A stretch of 64,000 nucleotides of DNA, from assembly GCA_949126835.1 (NCBI GenBank), contig OX421505.1, forward strand, positions 6,266,087-6,330,086, written 5' to 3'. The notes under the pieces are model-generated. The model worked only from the letters and a program-made list of their open reading frames with translations. It was not told where the DNA came from and ran no database searches. A program made the translations under genes and the position numbers. Source of the DNA: Anisus vortex. Taxonomy: Eukaryota > Mollusca > Gastropoda > Planorbidae. Below, piece by piece: positions 1-9,016 of the stretch; the stretch's first letter is position 1, and each line of letters opens with the position of its first letter.

Positions 1-35
1 ATTTCCGGTCCTAGTCGTTCATTTACTAACAAGAC

Positions 36-195
36 ATGTCTGTATGCTGCGTTACTGGTTGCACTGGGAGAAAGAAAAGATAAAGTATTTAAATTCTCTT
101 TCATTTCCAAAAGATATTGATAAAAAACAAAACGCTGGAATATGAACGTAAGTTGTGAAGATTCACCTTTTTTTCCCCCAAACTTATTGCTTGAT
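36..195 (+). pseudogene. Decayed THAP-type zinc-finger N-terminus
   Basis: An ATG opens a peptide beginning MSVCCVTGCTGRK, a C-C-x3-G-C start like the first cysteine pair of THAP (C2CH) DNA-binding domains. The sister copy at 35686 preserves, in another frame, a lysine/arginine-rich segment with a tryptophan (KDIVKRKRW), like the THAP block after the F-P motif. Here the frame stops within about 15 codons, so no protein is made. THAP domains occur in host factors and in transposases of P-element type; which source applies cannot be decided. It is followed by a non-LTR RT fragment in both copies, so the two have been amplified together. Confidence 0.45.
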
Positions 196-404
196 GCAAA
201 AGCATTTTTGATTGGTGTTTTTCATATCGATATATCGATATATAAGTACAAGTAGTTTTTTTTTAAGCCAAGAACCGCTGCTCTGACTACTTTATTTTAT
301 ATATCAAGTTTAATTAAACCTTACACGTCAACGATTCATTATCATGTACCGGTACTTACTTTTGATGTTAAAAACCGATTCCTCATAACGTTGAATATTC
401 CAAA

Positions 405-665
405 ATGACCAGAACTGGCCGTCGACGTTGAAATAAAAAGTCAAACACCAACCAAAGCATGTTCTGTGTTGACGGAAGTACATTGGAAGTTCATGAACAC
501 GATAAACACTGACCTATTGAAAAGTTCCTGGCCAGGCTACAGAAGCTAGCAGACAAACTATACACAGAATCGCATTGCGTGTTTCGCTCAGAAAGGTCAT
601 CTACCGACACAAAATTATCAGTCAGGCAGTTGCAGGAAAAGTGCAGAGGACAACAGAAACCCATT
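405..665 (+). pseudogene. Non-LTR RT fragment, left of LTR-element insertion
   Basis: Translation gives remnants of the RT block that reads QLQEKCREQQKP in the better copy at 54930-55616, preceded by FLARLQKLAD-like sequence. The fragment is cut at 665 by the LTR retrotransposon and resumes at 8105 with the IDLTKAF motif. The same fragment, without the insertion, lies at 36120-36248. It is a dead piece of a non-LTR retrotransposon, now part of the array unit. Confidence 0.65.
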
Positions 666-1029
666 TGTGACCGTTATTTTGTAATTACTATGTTAACAAC
701 TCTCAGGGAGATCACATTATATATTAATAATCAATGAACAAACTGCCGGCTTTTAGTAGAAATGAGAACTCAATATTTAATGCAATTTATGTACAAGATG
801 AATTCAAATACATCACAGTTTATATAGCCTAGTCTAAAACACGTCCAGCCACTACCAAATTCTAAGGTCGTCTGTCTTTATCTTCAAATGTACGCTACGT
901 TCAATCTAACTCCCACGTCATTGTTTTTATCGTAAAACGTCACTCGTTTATTCTGTACATTAACACCGGGTTAGAGATTATACAAATTATGTCCCCCTAA
1001 AACAACTATATATATTTTAAATCATCACA
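666..1029 (-). repeat. 3' LTR (364 bp)
   Basis: By eye it is identical over its whole length to 7736-8099. Termini are TGTGATGATT and CGGTCACA on the minus strand. Identity with the other LTR implies very recent insertion or gene conversion. Confidence 0.95.
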
Positions 1030-1036
1030 TTCCCCC
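1030..1036 (-). other. Polypurine tract
   Basis: The minus strand reads GGGGGAA directly against the 3' LTR start (TGTGATG). This is the expected plus-strand primer of an LTR retroelement. Confidence 0.8.
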
Positions 1037-2189
1037 ATCGACCCTTTAAATTTGTCATACAAATTTCTATATAAAAAAAAAATCTTATCTCCGTCAAATA
1101 CTTTGATAAAATATATATCTCTTCAATAACTAGAACTATATGAAAAATGACAATTATCCCAATTTATATTAAAACATGTTATGCAACACAAATAACATAT
1201 AACAAAACCAACGTATTCATCAATATATGTTAACCAATAACTTTCACTAATAGGTCCATAATACATATAATACATATAGGTCCATAAGGTTCCACAGTAT
1301 ATCCTGTCCTGTATTGATGAAATACACAAACCAACTTTATAAATATCAAATCCGAACACAACAGTTCATACTGGTCCATGTAATATCATTGCAACCTTCC
1401 TCTTCTGAACGTCCAACAATACATTCATTGAATATTTCATAGGTCCTTTGTAGATTATCCATCCTGTAGAGTTTCAACACCTTGATAAAATAGTTCCAAT
1501 AATGTCACAACAATAATTACAATGCATTGTTCACAGATACATCTCAAGAATTTACCATTTAATACTTAACCACGAGCTATCTGTCTGTAATCAATATAGT
1601 GTTGAATTGTTCATAAACCCAAAAAAATTTATAATGTTATCAATAATGTGTTGATCTGTTGATTCCTCCATATGTTGATGTCATGACCTTCATTCCGCGT
1701 TGACAATGTAAATGTACCTTAATAATGCGACGACATGACCTTGATTCTATGTTGATTATGTCAATATACCTTGATATAGCGATGACATGACCTCGATTCC
1801 ATGTTGATAATGTCAATATACCTTGATATAGCGATGACAAGACCTCGATTCCATGTTGATAATGTCAATATACCTTGATATAGCGATGACAATACCTCGA
1901 TTCCATGTCAGCACCATAAATGTACTCTTCACATGATGTCTTCATGTTTGCGTTTGATATGGTGTCCATAAAAACCGTTCACGATAATGTGAGGACGTGA
2001 TAGAACATCTCTCACTTACAAATGGTACGTTGTGTTTGAATCACCGTGCTTCAGTTGTAGAACCATTTCTCGTCCAGAACCTTTGGAAAAAAATCAATAT
2101 TTCATTAACACCGTATCTATACTTTATATTTACATAAAAAATAATTTTAACCGCGTTCCAACTGGTGATTACGTATCAAACAACACACC
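1037..2189 (-). other. 3' untranslated region of the LTR element
   Basis: About 1.15 kb between the RNase H stop and the polypurine tract. It has no convincing coding sequence in the sense direction and no envelope-like ORF. It contains a 52-bp tandem repeat, annotated separately. Confidence 0.7.
1677..1908. repeat. 52-bp tandem repeat, about 4.5 copies
   Basis: Units start at 1677, 1729, 1781, 1833 and 1885 (period 52). The first two are more diverged and the later ones nearly identical, around the core TGACCTCGATTCCATGTTGA. It lies inside the 3' untranslated region of the LTR element. Confidence 0.9.
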
Positions 2190-2555
2190 TTAAACACCAC
2201 ATCTAGACAACAAATCAGCCAATATATTATCCACCCCAGGTATATTTTCCACAGTAAAACTGTATGCCTGCAGGATAAGTGACCATCTTGCTATTCTACT
2301 GTTGTTTAACTTGTTCTGATTTATAAAGGACAAAGGCTTATGGTCAGTCATAAGAATAAACCTTGTACCCATCAAGTACCTTGCCAATTTAGTAATACAC
2401 CAAACCACACCAAGAGCTTCCCGTTCTACTGTTGCATACCTAACCTCAGCCTCACTTAATTTCCTGCTAATATACTGAATCGGGTGTAAGACATTGTCAT
2501 GATATTGTCCCAAAATTCCTCCCAAACCAACCAAACTTGCATCAGTCAAAACCAC
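2190..2555 (-). CDS. RNase H domain of the LTR element
   Basis: A 121-aa ORF with the gypsy RNase H pattern. LTDAS (catalytic Asp5) is near the start, VEREAL (Glu44/46) and MTDHKPL (Asp71) follow, and a closing ADLLSR sits near residue 113. It removes RNA from the RNA/DNA hybrid during reverse transcription. It overlaps the RT ORF by about ten bases in a different frame. The junction is next to a run of six A residues on the sense strand (about 2563-2568), so a one-base indel or sequencing error is likely. The ATG assigned as start is probably not a real initiation site; this is the tail of a longer polyprotein. Confidence 0.9.
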   Translation of the reverse strand: MVLTDASLVGLGGILGQYHDNVLHPIQYISRKLSEAEVRYATVEREALGVVWCITKLARYLMGTRFILMTDHKPLSFINQNKLNNSRIARWSLILQAYSFTVENIPGVDNILADLLSRCGV

Positions 2556-4063
2556 AAATCTTTTTTAATGTCTGGTAGTCTTAATATAGGTTGTCCAGAA
2601 AAAGCAACCTTTATCCTATTTAATGCCATTTCACACTCCTGAGACCAAATTATTTTAATTGGGCTTTTCTTTTTAATAAGTTCAGTCAACGGAGCTACCA
2701 TCTCTGAAAAATTAGGAATAAATTTCCTATAAAAATTACATACACCTAGAAGACTCCTCACTTCTTTTTTATTTCTTGGAATGTCAATTTTTAGAATTTT
2801 AGTAATATTCTCCTCCAATGGCTTAATGGTGTTATTGGATATCTTGTGTCCCAAAAAAGTAATTTCTTTCATGCCTATTTCTAATTTGTTAGGTTTAATT
2901 GTCAAATTATGTTTTTCTATAATTTCAAAGATATCATTAAGACTTTTTAAATGATTTTCCCAAGTATCATTAAAAACACATATGTCATCCAAATAAAATA
3001 TAGTATCCTTCCTATGTCCTAAAATCATACCCATCATCCTATTAAAAGTTGCAGGAGCATTCACCAATCCAAAACTCATCACCTTCCATTGATATAACCC
3101 CAATGGAGTAACAAAACTTGTAAATGGTTTAGCTCTATCAGTTAAACCTACTTGATAGTACCCTTTAGCCATATCCAATTTAGAAAAAATAGTTGCATTA
3201 GATAGCTGAGCCATAATATCTTCAGCATTGTTCATAGGATATGGGTCAAAGACAGTAACATTATTCAGCTTCCTATAGTCCACACACAACCTTATAGTTT
3301 TATCTTTTTTCTTAACTAATACTATTGGAGAGGCATATGCTGAATTGGATGGCTCTATCAACCCCATACTCACAAGCTCATCTATCTCTTTTTGCAAGTT
3401 ATCCCTCAAATGAATAGGGATTGTGTATGGTTTTAGTCTCACCGGCTTATCATCTGTTACAATAATGTCATGTTGTATGACATTGGTCTTACCAGGCAAA
3501 TCAGAAAATATACCCTTATGCCTGTGTATTATTTTTGCCATCTCATATGCCTGTTCATGTGTCAATTTCTCTAAATTCACATCTTTATATGTTTGCTGAC
3601 CCTGTGTATTCACTGTTGCTATTTCTTCAATATCCTCTTTAATTTCTTCTGATATTATACTACAGCATATATTGCTTTCTACTGATTGATCATTATACTT
3701 TTTTAAATTATTAATATGAAAAACTTTAAGTTGATCCTTAATTCTTATCTCATAATCCACATCTGTGACCTTTCTAACCACATCATATGGCCCTAGCCAT
3801 TCAGTAAATAGTTTGTTATTTTGATTTTTTAATTTTAGCAAAGCTTTATCTCCTGGTTCCAAGGTTCTTAGTTTCCTATCCTGATTTACTCTATTTATTT
3901 TATTTTCCTTATTATTGTCTGAATTCTTTCTAGCCTCTTCCAAAGCAATTTCTAATTGTTGTTTCTTATTTGTAACTAACTCATAATTAGTCATTTCCCT
4001 GTTTTCACTACCTACTAATTGTTTGTTTGAGAATACTAAGTGGATTTCTTGGATTATTTCCAT
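2546..4063 (-). CDS. Integrase C-terminal domain plus reverse transcriptase
   Basis: A 505-aa ORF. Residues 60-125 form the integrase C-terminal GPY/F module (LGPYDVVRK at 90-98). Residues 184-215 are the leader that normally precedes gypsy RT (GIFSDLPGKT, then KPVRLKPY). RT follows with LCVDYRKLN (259-267), KLDMAKGYYQV with a catalytic Asp at 297, MSFGLVNAPATF (329-340) and YLDD (357-360). The FLGH (403-406) and LLGVCNFYRKFIP (438-450) motifs mark the connection region. Integrase C-terminus and RT share one continuous frame, which shows that integrase really precedes RT and is not a separate neighbouring element. Both ends are frame breaks, so the first Met is not a natural start. Confidence 0.92.
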   Translation of the reverse strand: MEIIQEIHLVFSNKQLVGSENREMTNYELVTNKKQQLEIALEEARKNSDNNKENKINRVNQDRKLRTLEPGDKALLKLKNQNNKLFTEWLGPYDVVRKVTDVDYEIRIKDQLKVFHINNLKKYNDQSVESNICCSIISEEIKEDIEEIATVNTQGQQTYKDVNLEKLTHEQAYEMAKIIHRHKGIFSDLPGKTNVIQHDIIVTDDKPVRLKPYTIPIHLRDNLQKEIDELVSMGLIEPSNSAYASPIVLVKKKDKTIRLCVDYRKLNNVTVFDPYPMNNAEDIMAQLSNATIFSKLDMAKGYYQVGLTDRAKPFTSFVTPLGLYQWKVMSFGLVNAPATFNRMMGMILGHRKDTIFYLDDICVFNDTWENHLKSLNDIFEIIEKHNLTIKPNKLEIGMKEITFLGHKISNNTIKPLEENITKILKIDIPRNKKEVRSLLGVCNFYRKFIPNFSEMVAPLTELIKKKSPIKIIWSQECEMALNRIKVAFSGQPILRLPDIKKDLWF

Positions 4064-4217
4064 ATATCAATTCAAATGGTGAAAAACCTGTACTATCATG
4101 AGTAGTTTCTCTATATGCAAATAAAATTGATGGTATTGCCAAATCCCAATTCTTTGGTTCCTCATTACTAACTTTTGACAACATTTCCTTGAGAGTTTTG
4201 TTAAATCTCTCACACAT
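4008..4217 (-). CDS. Integrase core, distal part
   Basis: A 69-aa segment starting MCERFNKTLKEML, whose Glu3 is the third residue of the integrase D,D-E triad. It continues with the WDLAIPSILFAYRETTH and FSPFELIYG motifs typical of Ty3/gypsy integrase. It is in a different frame from the upstream ORF (4222-5979) and from the downstream one (2546-4063), giving two frame breaks within integrase. The upstream break is near 4244 and the downstream one near 4030. Confidence 0.88.
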   Translation of the reverse strand: MCERFNKTLKEMLSKVSNEEPKNWDLAIPSILFAYRETTHDSTGFSPFELIYGNNPRNPLSILKQTISR

Positions 4218-4221
4218 TCCA

Positions 4222-5979
4222 TTACATTGAGGATGATAGGGTGTTCTGCTTTATTCCAAATGTTTCCATGAATTCTTTAGTAAATTTTGATGTAAATTGA
4301 GTTCCTCTATCAGATATTATCTCTTTAGGAAATCCAATTCTAGTAAATATTAAATATAATGCTTGCACTATATCTGTAGATTCAATTTTCTTTAACGGTA
4401 CTGCCTCTGCATACCTTGAACATATATCAATCAATGTAAGAATATATCTATGTCCTCTGTTAGACATAATGGGCATCAAACCAATGATATCTATGGCTAC
4501 CTTCTGAAATGGTCTAGTTGCAGTCACTCCTTTTTGTATTGGTGCTTTGGTAAAGTTACTTCCAGATCCTTTCATCTGACACACTTTGCATTGTTTAACA
4601 AATCTTTTCACATCTTTTGACATTTTAGGCCAAAAGTAATGTTGTATTATTCTGTTTTTGGTTTTACCAACTCCCATATGACCAGCCAATGGTATAGAAT
4701 GAGCATTAGTCATTATTTCTGTTCTATATTTATATGGTACAACTATTTGTTCCACTTGTCTGCCATTTATGAGTATCTCTCTGACTAATAGTTGTGTATC
4801 ATTTTTCACTTTGCATACACTATTTTTATTAGTATTTCCTTTCTCTGTAGATTTGAATAGTCTATTCAATGTAGTATCCTCTCTTTGTTCCTTTTTGAAT
4901 TTTTCCAAATTAAAGTTTTCATTCAGTAATGATTCACTATCAACTGATGTGTCTTTTTCATTATTCACCATTGTCTGACTTTCTTCAGTATTGCTTATTT
5001 TACATTCATTAATCACATTACATTGTGCTTGCTTATTATTAAATTCCCATGTTTCTATTTCCTCTCTAGTACATTCTTTAACTGATTCAACATTTCCAAT
5101 AATTAAATCAATTGGTGCATCATTTATAACATGAGCCAGTACTCTACCTGTAATATATGGTGTCCTAATATCAATGTAGGCTAACCTCAATTTAATCACT
5201 CTTCCATCAAATGATGTACAATCTGCTACCTCATCAGTATATTGATTTGACTGAACATATTTGCTGTTTATTGCAATGACAGAGGCTCCTGTGTCACGAA
5301 CTGCGAAAACTGGTATTAATCCCACATATCCTGGAAAAAACTTTATTCCTTTGCTTCTTGATAACACAGCTCCACAATGATTCCTGTTCTGATTAAATCT
5401 GGAGTTGTGATCTCTTTGTTGTGTATATCCCTGAGATCTATTATTATTATTATTGTTTCCAGCAGAACTTGACCTTCTGAAGCAATTTCTTGCTATATGT
5501 CCTTTCTTTTTACATATAAAACATGTCAATGTGTTATCTCTCTTATCTTTACAATCCTTAGTAACATGGTTATTTCTTCCACAATTACCACACTTCATCT
5601 TACTCCTTAATAATTGTCTTCCTCTTTGAAAATTATCATTGCCTTTAGCAAAGCATATTATATCCTGGTAATCCTCTCCTTTAGAAGTAGGTGCCATGGG
5701 ATGAGCTAATTTATAGTTCCTAATCAAGTCAACTATTTCCTCTATAGTCTTGGGAGATCTCTCCTGAATGAATGCTTTGAGAGTGTTATCAAGTGAATAT
5801 ATTGCCTTATCTCTAATAATAAAATTCTTCAGTTCCTCAAATGATTTTTCTATTTTAGCACATTTTAACCATTTGTCCATAGCACTTGTCAATGAGTCAA
5901 AATAACTTTTTGGATCTTCTTCCTTTGATAAAGTCATTTCAAAAAAAATTCTTTCTATAAGCCTCCTCTGTACTTCCAA
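4222..5979 (-). CDS. Gag C-terminus, zinc knuckles, protease and integrase N-terminal half
   Basis: A 585-aa ORF. Residues 14-100 continue the capsid region. Two CX2CX4HX4C zinc knuckles lie at Cys130-Cys143 and Cys153-Cys166 and bind genomic RNA. An aspartic protease has DTGAS at 229-233 and the late motif DLIIGN at 291-296. The integrase zinc-binding domain follows (His427, His434, Cys464, Cys467), then the core with Asp497 (AIDIIG) and Asp557 (ISDRGTQF). Gag and Pol share one frame here, so no Gag-Pol frameshift is needed. The ORF ends in out-of-frame residues just after FGIKQ, and integrase resumes in the 4008-4217 segment. Confidence 0.92.
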   Translation of the reverse strand: MEVQRRLIERIFFEMTLSKEEDPKSYFDSLTSAMDKWLKCAKIEKSFEELKNFIIRDKAIYSLDNTLKAFIQERSPKTIEEIVDLIRNYKLAHPMAPTSKGEDYQDIICFAKGNDNFQRGRQLLRSKMKCGNCGRNNHVTKDCKDKRDNTLTCFICKKKGHIARNCFRRSSSAGNNNNNNRSQGYTQQRDHNSRFNQNRNHCGAVLSRSKGIKFFPGYVGLIPVFAVRDTGASVIAINSKYVQSNQYTDEVADCTSFDGRVIKLRLAYIDIRTPYITGRVLAHVINDAPIDLIIGNVESVKECTREEIETWEFNNKQAQCNVINECKISNTEESQTMVNNEKDTSVDSESLLNENFNLEKFKKEQREDTTLNRLFKSTEKGNTNKNSVCKVKNDTQLLVREILINGRQVEQIVVPYKYRTEIMTNAHSIPLAGHMGVGKTKNRIIQHYFWPKMSKDVKRFVKQCKVCQMKGSGSNFTKAPIQKGVTATRPFQKVAIDIIGLMPIMSNRGHRYILTLIDICSRYAEAVPLKKIESTDIVQALYLIFTRIGFPKEIISDRGTQFTSKFTKEFMETFGIKQNTLSSSM

Positions 5980-6595
5980 AATGTCTTAACAATTGTTCCT
6001 TGACAGATGCATAATCTGATTGTTCCATACAAATTTTTGATGGAATATCTCCTGTAAAGGATTTTCCCAGTAGTCCAGACCAATAACATGGTGAAAAATT
6101 TTGTCTCTCCATTTCCATTTCAAATTTTTTTAGAAATGTATCAATAGAACCATCCTTTTCATTAAATAATTGGAAAGTAAATCTGCACATGTTATTTCTA
6201 ATAGCCATTTCCTGGTCAACAACAGGTCTAGTGACTTCAATGTTTACATTTGCACTATTATTCTTAGCCTCTAATTCTAACTTTTTAAACTCTATCTCTA
6301 ATCTCTTTAATTCCATCTCATCAGCTCTAGCTTTTTCAATTTGTTTTAATCTCTCTAGCTCTATCTCATCAGCTCTAGCTTTTTCAATTTGTTTTAATCT
6401 CTCTAGCTCTATCTCATCAGCTCTAGCTTTTTCTTTAGCCCTTTCTTCTCTTTCATTATTTTTTTCTTTAGCTTCTAAATACTCTCTCCATTTTCTCTCC
6501 ACCCACTCATCCAACTCTTTACCAGTATATCCCAACTCCTTACCATAATTTATGTACAGCGCATATGTCTCCATTGAGGGACACTCCATTTTCAA
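5939..6595 (-). CDS. Gag N-terminal half (coiled coil plus capsid start)
   Basis: A 218-aa ORF, the first of the element. Starts at residue 1, 3 or 8 are all possible. Residues 46-114 are a strongly charged coiled coil containing a 16-residue repeat (ARADEIELERLKQIEK, nearly three copies). A capsid-like region (CRFTFQLFNEKDGSIDTF and on) follows. The frame ends in a run of eight T residues on the sense strand (5941-5948), while the capsid sequence carries on in the next ORF one base out of phase. The break is inside capsid rather than at a Gag-Pol border, so an indel or sequencing error is more likely than programmed frameshifting. Confidence 0.85.
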   Translation of the reverse strand: MKMECPSMETYALYINYGKELGYTGKELDEWVERKWREYLEAKEKNNEREERAKEKARADEIELERLKQIEKARADEIELERLKQIEKARADEMELKRLEIEFKKLELEAKNNSANVNIEVTRPVVDQEMAIRNNMCRFTFQLFNEKDGSIDTFLKKFEMEMERQNFSPCYWSGLLGKSFTGDIPSKICMEQSDYASVKEQLLRHFGSTEEAYRKNFF

Positions 6596-7719
6596 TTAAT
6601 ATATATAACTACAACAAACTAATATAATTTAAAATGTAATCAATATTACAATATGCATAAAATAAATATCAATATAATAATCAATATATATATAAAAATA
6701 AGAACACCACAGATAGTAGATGAGACTCAAGATTCACAAAAAATTTACTATGACAAATATATAAACAATATGATAACACTGTGCATACAAGACTATACAA
6801 TCTAACATATATTATGTAATATACACTTATGAAAAGTCTTTTTCAACTAACCTGACTTACAGGGACTTTTCAATAAGTGTATACACAAAATTCCTAAAAG
6901 AAACTAATACATGCCAGTGATTTCACAAGAAAATTCTAGGCATATACTATACTACAACATAACGTATACACCAGTTTACTTATCTTAAAAAACGCGTTCC
7001 TTTTCCTTCCGTCTCCGAATCCGAGGTTCCAAACTCGAAATGATCCTCCACCACACAGGTTATTTCAGCCCAAAGTCTTCGTGTGTTCGTTAATTCATAA
7101 TAATTACAATCCTTTCACTTTGTTGCAGTTTCTTTTTACTTCCAATTTCACTTGACTTCTGCTACTGTACTGAACTGACTTCTAGTTCTGTGACTATTCT
7201 GAAGTATTCTTCTTTTCTCGAACCATTTACTAGTTCTACGGAGATTCTCTTTTAATCTCTTCACTTGACAAACTTAGCTTGTCCTATTAAACACAGCTTT
7301 ACTATTGTTTCAATAATTGTTACCACTTTCGATACTTTTAAAATGTATCCGAGACGCCTTTCAACTTCCAGTGGCCTTTTTAACCGACTTGCTTGGTAAC
7401 ATACATAAACTTTCGTTTCTATCTTCATGTACACCGTTATGTACTGGTAGCGCTTAATTCCAAGAACGTGCTAGGCTATACTGTTAAACCGTCAAATTTT
7501 CTTTCTCGTCGATATTTCTTGACATTGAATTTTAGTCTTCTTTTAGTCGTAAGAAACGTTCATTTGCGGTATTCTTTAAGCTGTGCTTCACAATATATTG
7601 TAGGCTTTCTTTCAAATTGATTTTCAATAATATTCACCTTGATTCTCCTTCAACATTCTCCGTTGATTTTCAATATTCCACATTGGGCTTCCGAATTCAC
7701 CTTGAGCTTCCGAATTTTA
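6596..7719 (-). other. 5' leader of the LTR element
   Basis: About 1.1 kb between the primer-binding site and Gag, with no convincing sense ORF. It presumably holds packaging and translation signals, but none is recognisable. Confidence 0.6.
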
Positions 7720-7730
7720 GTTGGGCGCCA
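7720..7730 (-). other. Primer-binding site, tRNA-Lys type
   Basis: The + strand reads GTTGGGCGCCA, the 3' end expected of tRNA-Lys(CUU). The element's sense strand therefore carries TGGCGCCCAAC, five bases inside the 5' LTR. Confidence 0.8.
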
Positions 7731-7735
7731 AATAA

Positions 7736-8099
7736 TGTGACCGTTATTTTGTAATTACTATGTTAACAACTCTCAGGGAGATCACATTATATATTAATAA
7801 TCAATGAACAAACTGCCGGCTTTTAGTAGAAATGAGAACTCAATATTTAATGCAATTTATGTACAAGATGAATTCAAATACATCACAGTTTATATAGCCT
7901 AGTCTAAAACACGTCCAGCCACTACCAAATTCTAAGGTCGTCTGTCTTTATCTTCAAATGTACGCTACGTTCAATCTAACTCCCACGTCATTGTTTTTAT
8001 CGTAAAACGTCACTCGTTTATTCTGTACATTAACACCGGGTTAGAGATTATACAAATTATGTCCCCCTAAAACAACTATATATATTTTAAATCATCACA
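7736..8099 (-). repeat. 5' LTR (364 bp)
   Basis: The promoter-bearing LTR of the minus-strand element, identical to 666-1029. The right-hand CCATT target duplication begins at 8100. Confidence 0.95.
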
Positions 8100-8104
8100 C
8101 CATT

Positions 8105-8840
8105 TTTATCATGTTCATAGACCTGACTAAGGCATTTACAAATAATTCATCAAAATACATAATGTAAGCTCAGAGCGTATTTCTCATATAACTAATACGA
8201 CATGTATCTATTGTAAGAACAAAACAGGGTCAAAAACATGTTTAACAAAGATAATTATTAAAATAATGTGATTTTAAGTTCTTTTTTTATTAAAGTGGCA
8301 ATAACAGATCACATAAACAAGTTTTAAATATAAATATTTAAAAAAAATTGAGTTTGCTTTTACTACTACAATTCTATTGATTTATCACACTATGTATATA
8401 ATATAGCTCAATGCCATATAGTGCACTTATCAAAATGTATAAGTCCGCATTTTTAACTGCAATTTAATTGCTTGAGGACTCCATAAATATATATAGCTCA
8501 GTGGACAATCCAGGCAGCCTTTCTGCTACTTAATATTTATTTAATTCTCAGTGTGATTGAGAATTCTAAAAAAAAGTTCTGACATTTTTATTAAAAGATA
8601 TAGAATATTGATTACAACAGAAGGGATACCTAGTAATCATACTACTTGGGTAGTTAATAAAATGTTTCAAAGTGTACATATAAATTATTTAGTCAAATAA
8701 TATTTATATAATTTTATTTTTCACAGTTTAATCCTTTTAAATAATTGCCCGTTATTTATTACTTTGTATTATAAAAAAATGAAAGAAACGTGTTATTAAT
8801 AATAACCTAATGAAAACAGTTTGATTATCTCCCTCAGCCG
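8105..8840 (+). repeat. Array unit 1: rest of RT fragment, L, V and R modules
   Basis: It continues the sequence interrupted at 665: an IDLTKAF-coding stub, then noncoding AT-rich sequence matching the stretches after 10375, 22400, 25950, 36215 and 53440. The L hairpin is at 8544-8564, the variable segment at about 8576-8619, and the R module to about 8825. Confidence 0.75.
8544..8654 (+). other. Hairpin / variable segment / hairpin, copy 1
   Basis: The left hairpin has stem ATTCTCAG/TTGAGAAT and loop TGTGA. About 44 unmatched bases follow, then GAAGGGATACC and a second hairpin ACTAC-TTGG-GTAGT (8641-8654). Confidence 0.7.
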
Positions 8841-8879
8841 AGAGTCATAATTGCCGATGTCTGTTCCAGACCTGACACC

Positions 8880-8880
<1 letters not shown>
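8828..8880 (+). pseudogene. Non-LTR retrotransposon C-terminal stub
   Basis: It encodes the degenerate end of a LINE ORF2 (RVMIADVCSRPDT-like) followed directly by GAT repeats. The same end is at 15478-15530 and 33330-33400. Confidence 0.55.
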
Positions 8881-8949
<69 letters not shown>

Positions 8950-8965
8950 GATAATGATAATGATA

Positions 8966-9009
<44 letters not shown>

Positions 9010-9016
9010 AATGATA
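8881..9016. repeat. GAT/AATGAT microsatellite
   Basis: GATGAT blocks flank an AATGAT block. It sits exactly at the GAT-rich 3' tail of the LINE stub and probably expanded from it. Confidence 0.95.

Larger units (their letters stand above)
666..8099 (-). mobile_element. Complete Ty3/gypsy-like LTR retrotransposon, Gmr1-type domain order
   Basis: A 7.4-kb element on the minus strand, bounded by identical 364-bp direct repeats (666-1029 and 7736-8099) that begin TG and end CA. Both sides carry the 5-bp duplication CCATT (661-665, 8100-8104). A primer-binding site lies next to the 5' LTR and a polypurine tract next to the 3' LTR. In sense order the coding part gives Gag, two zinc knuckles, protease, integrase, integrase C-terminal GPY motif, RT and RNase H. 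Integrase before RT is unlike ordinary Ty3/gypsy elements and matches the Gmr1 group. There is no env-like ORF. Four frame changes break the coding region, so this copy is probably not autonomous as assembled. Confidence 0.95.

Noticed and set aside
1123..1359. 78-aa minus-strand ORF as an envelope gene
   Set aside because: Short, Tyr/Cys-rich by composition, with no signal peptide plus anchor layout. Treated as 3' untranslated sequence.
4769..4978. 69-aa plus-strand ORF
   Set aside because: Antisense to the protease-integrase linker of the LTR element.
6189..6548. 119-aa plus-strand ORF
   Set aside because: Antisense shadow of the Gag coiled-coil repeat.
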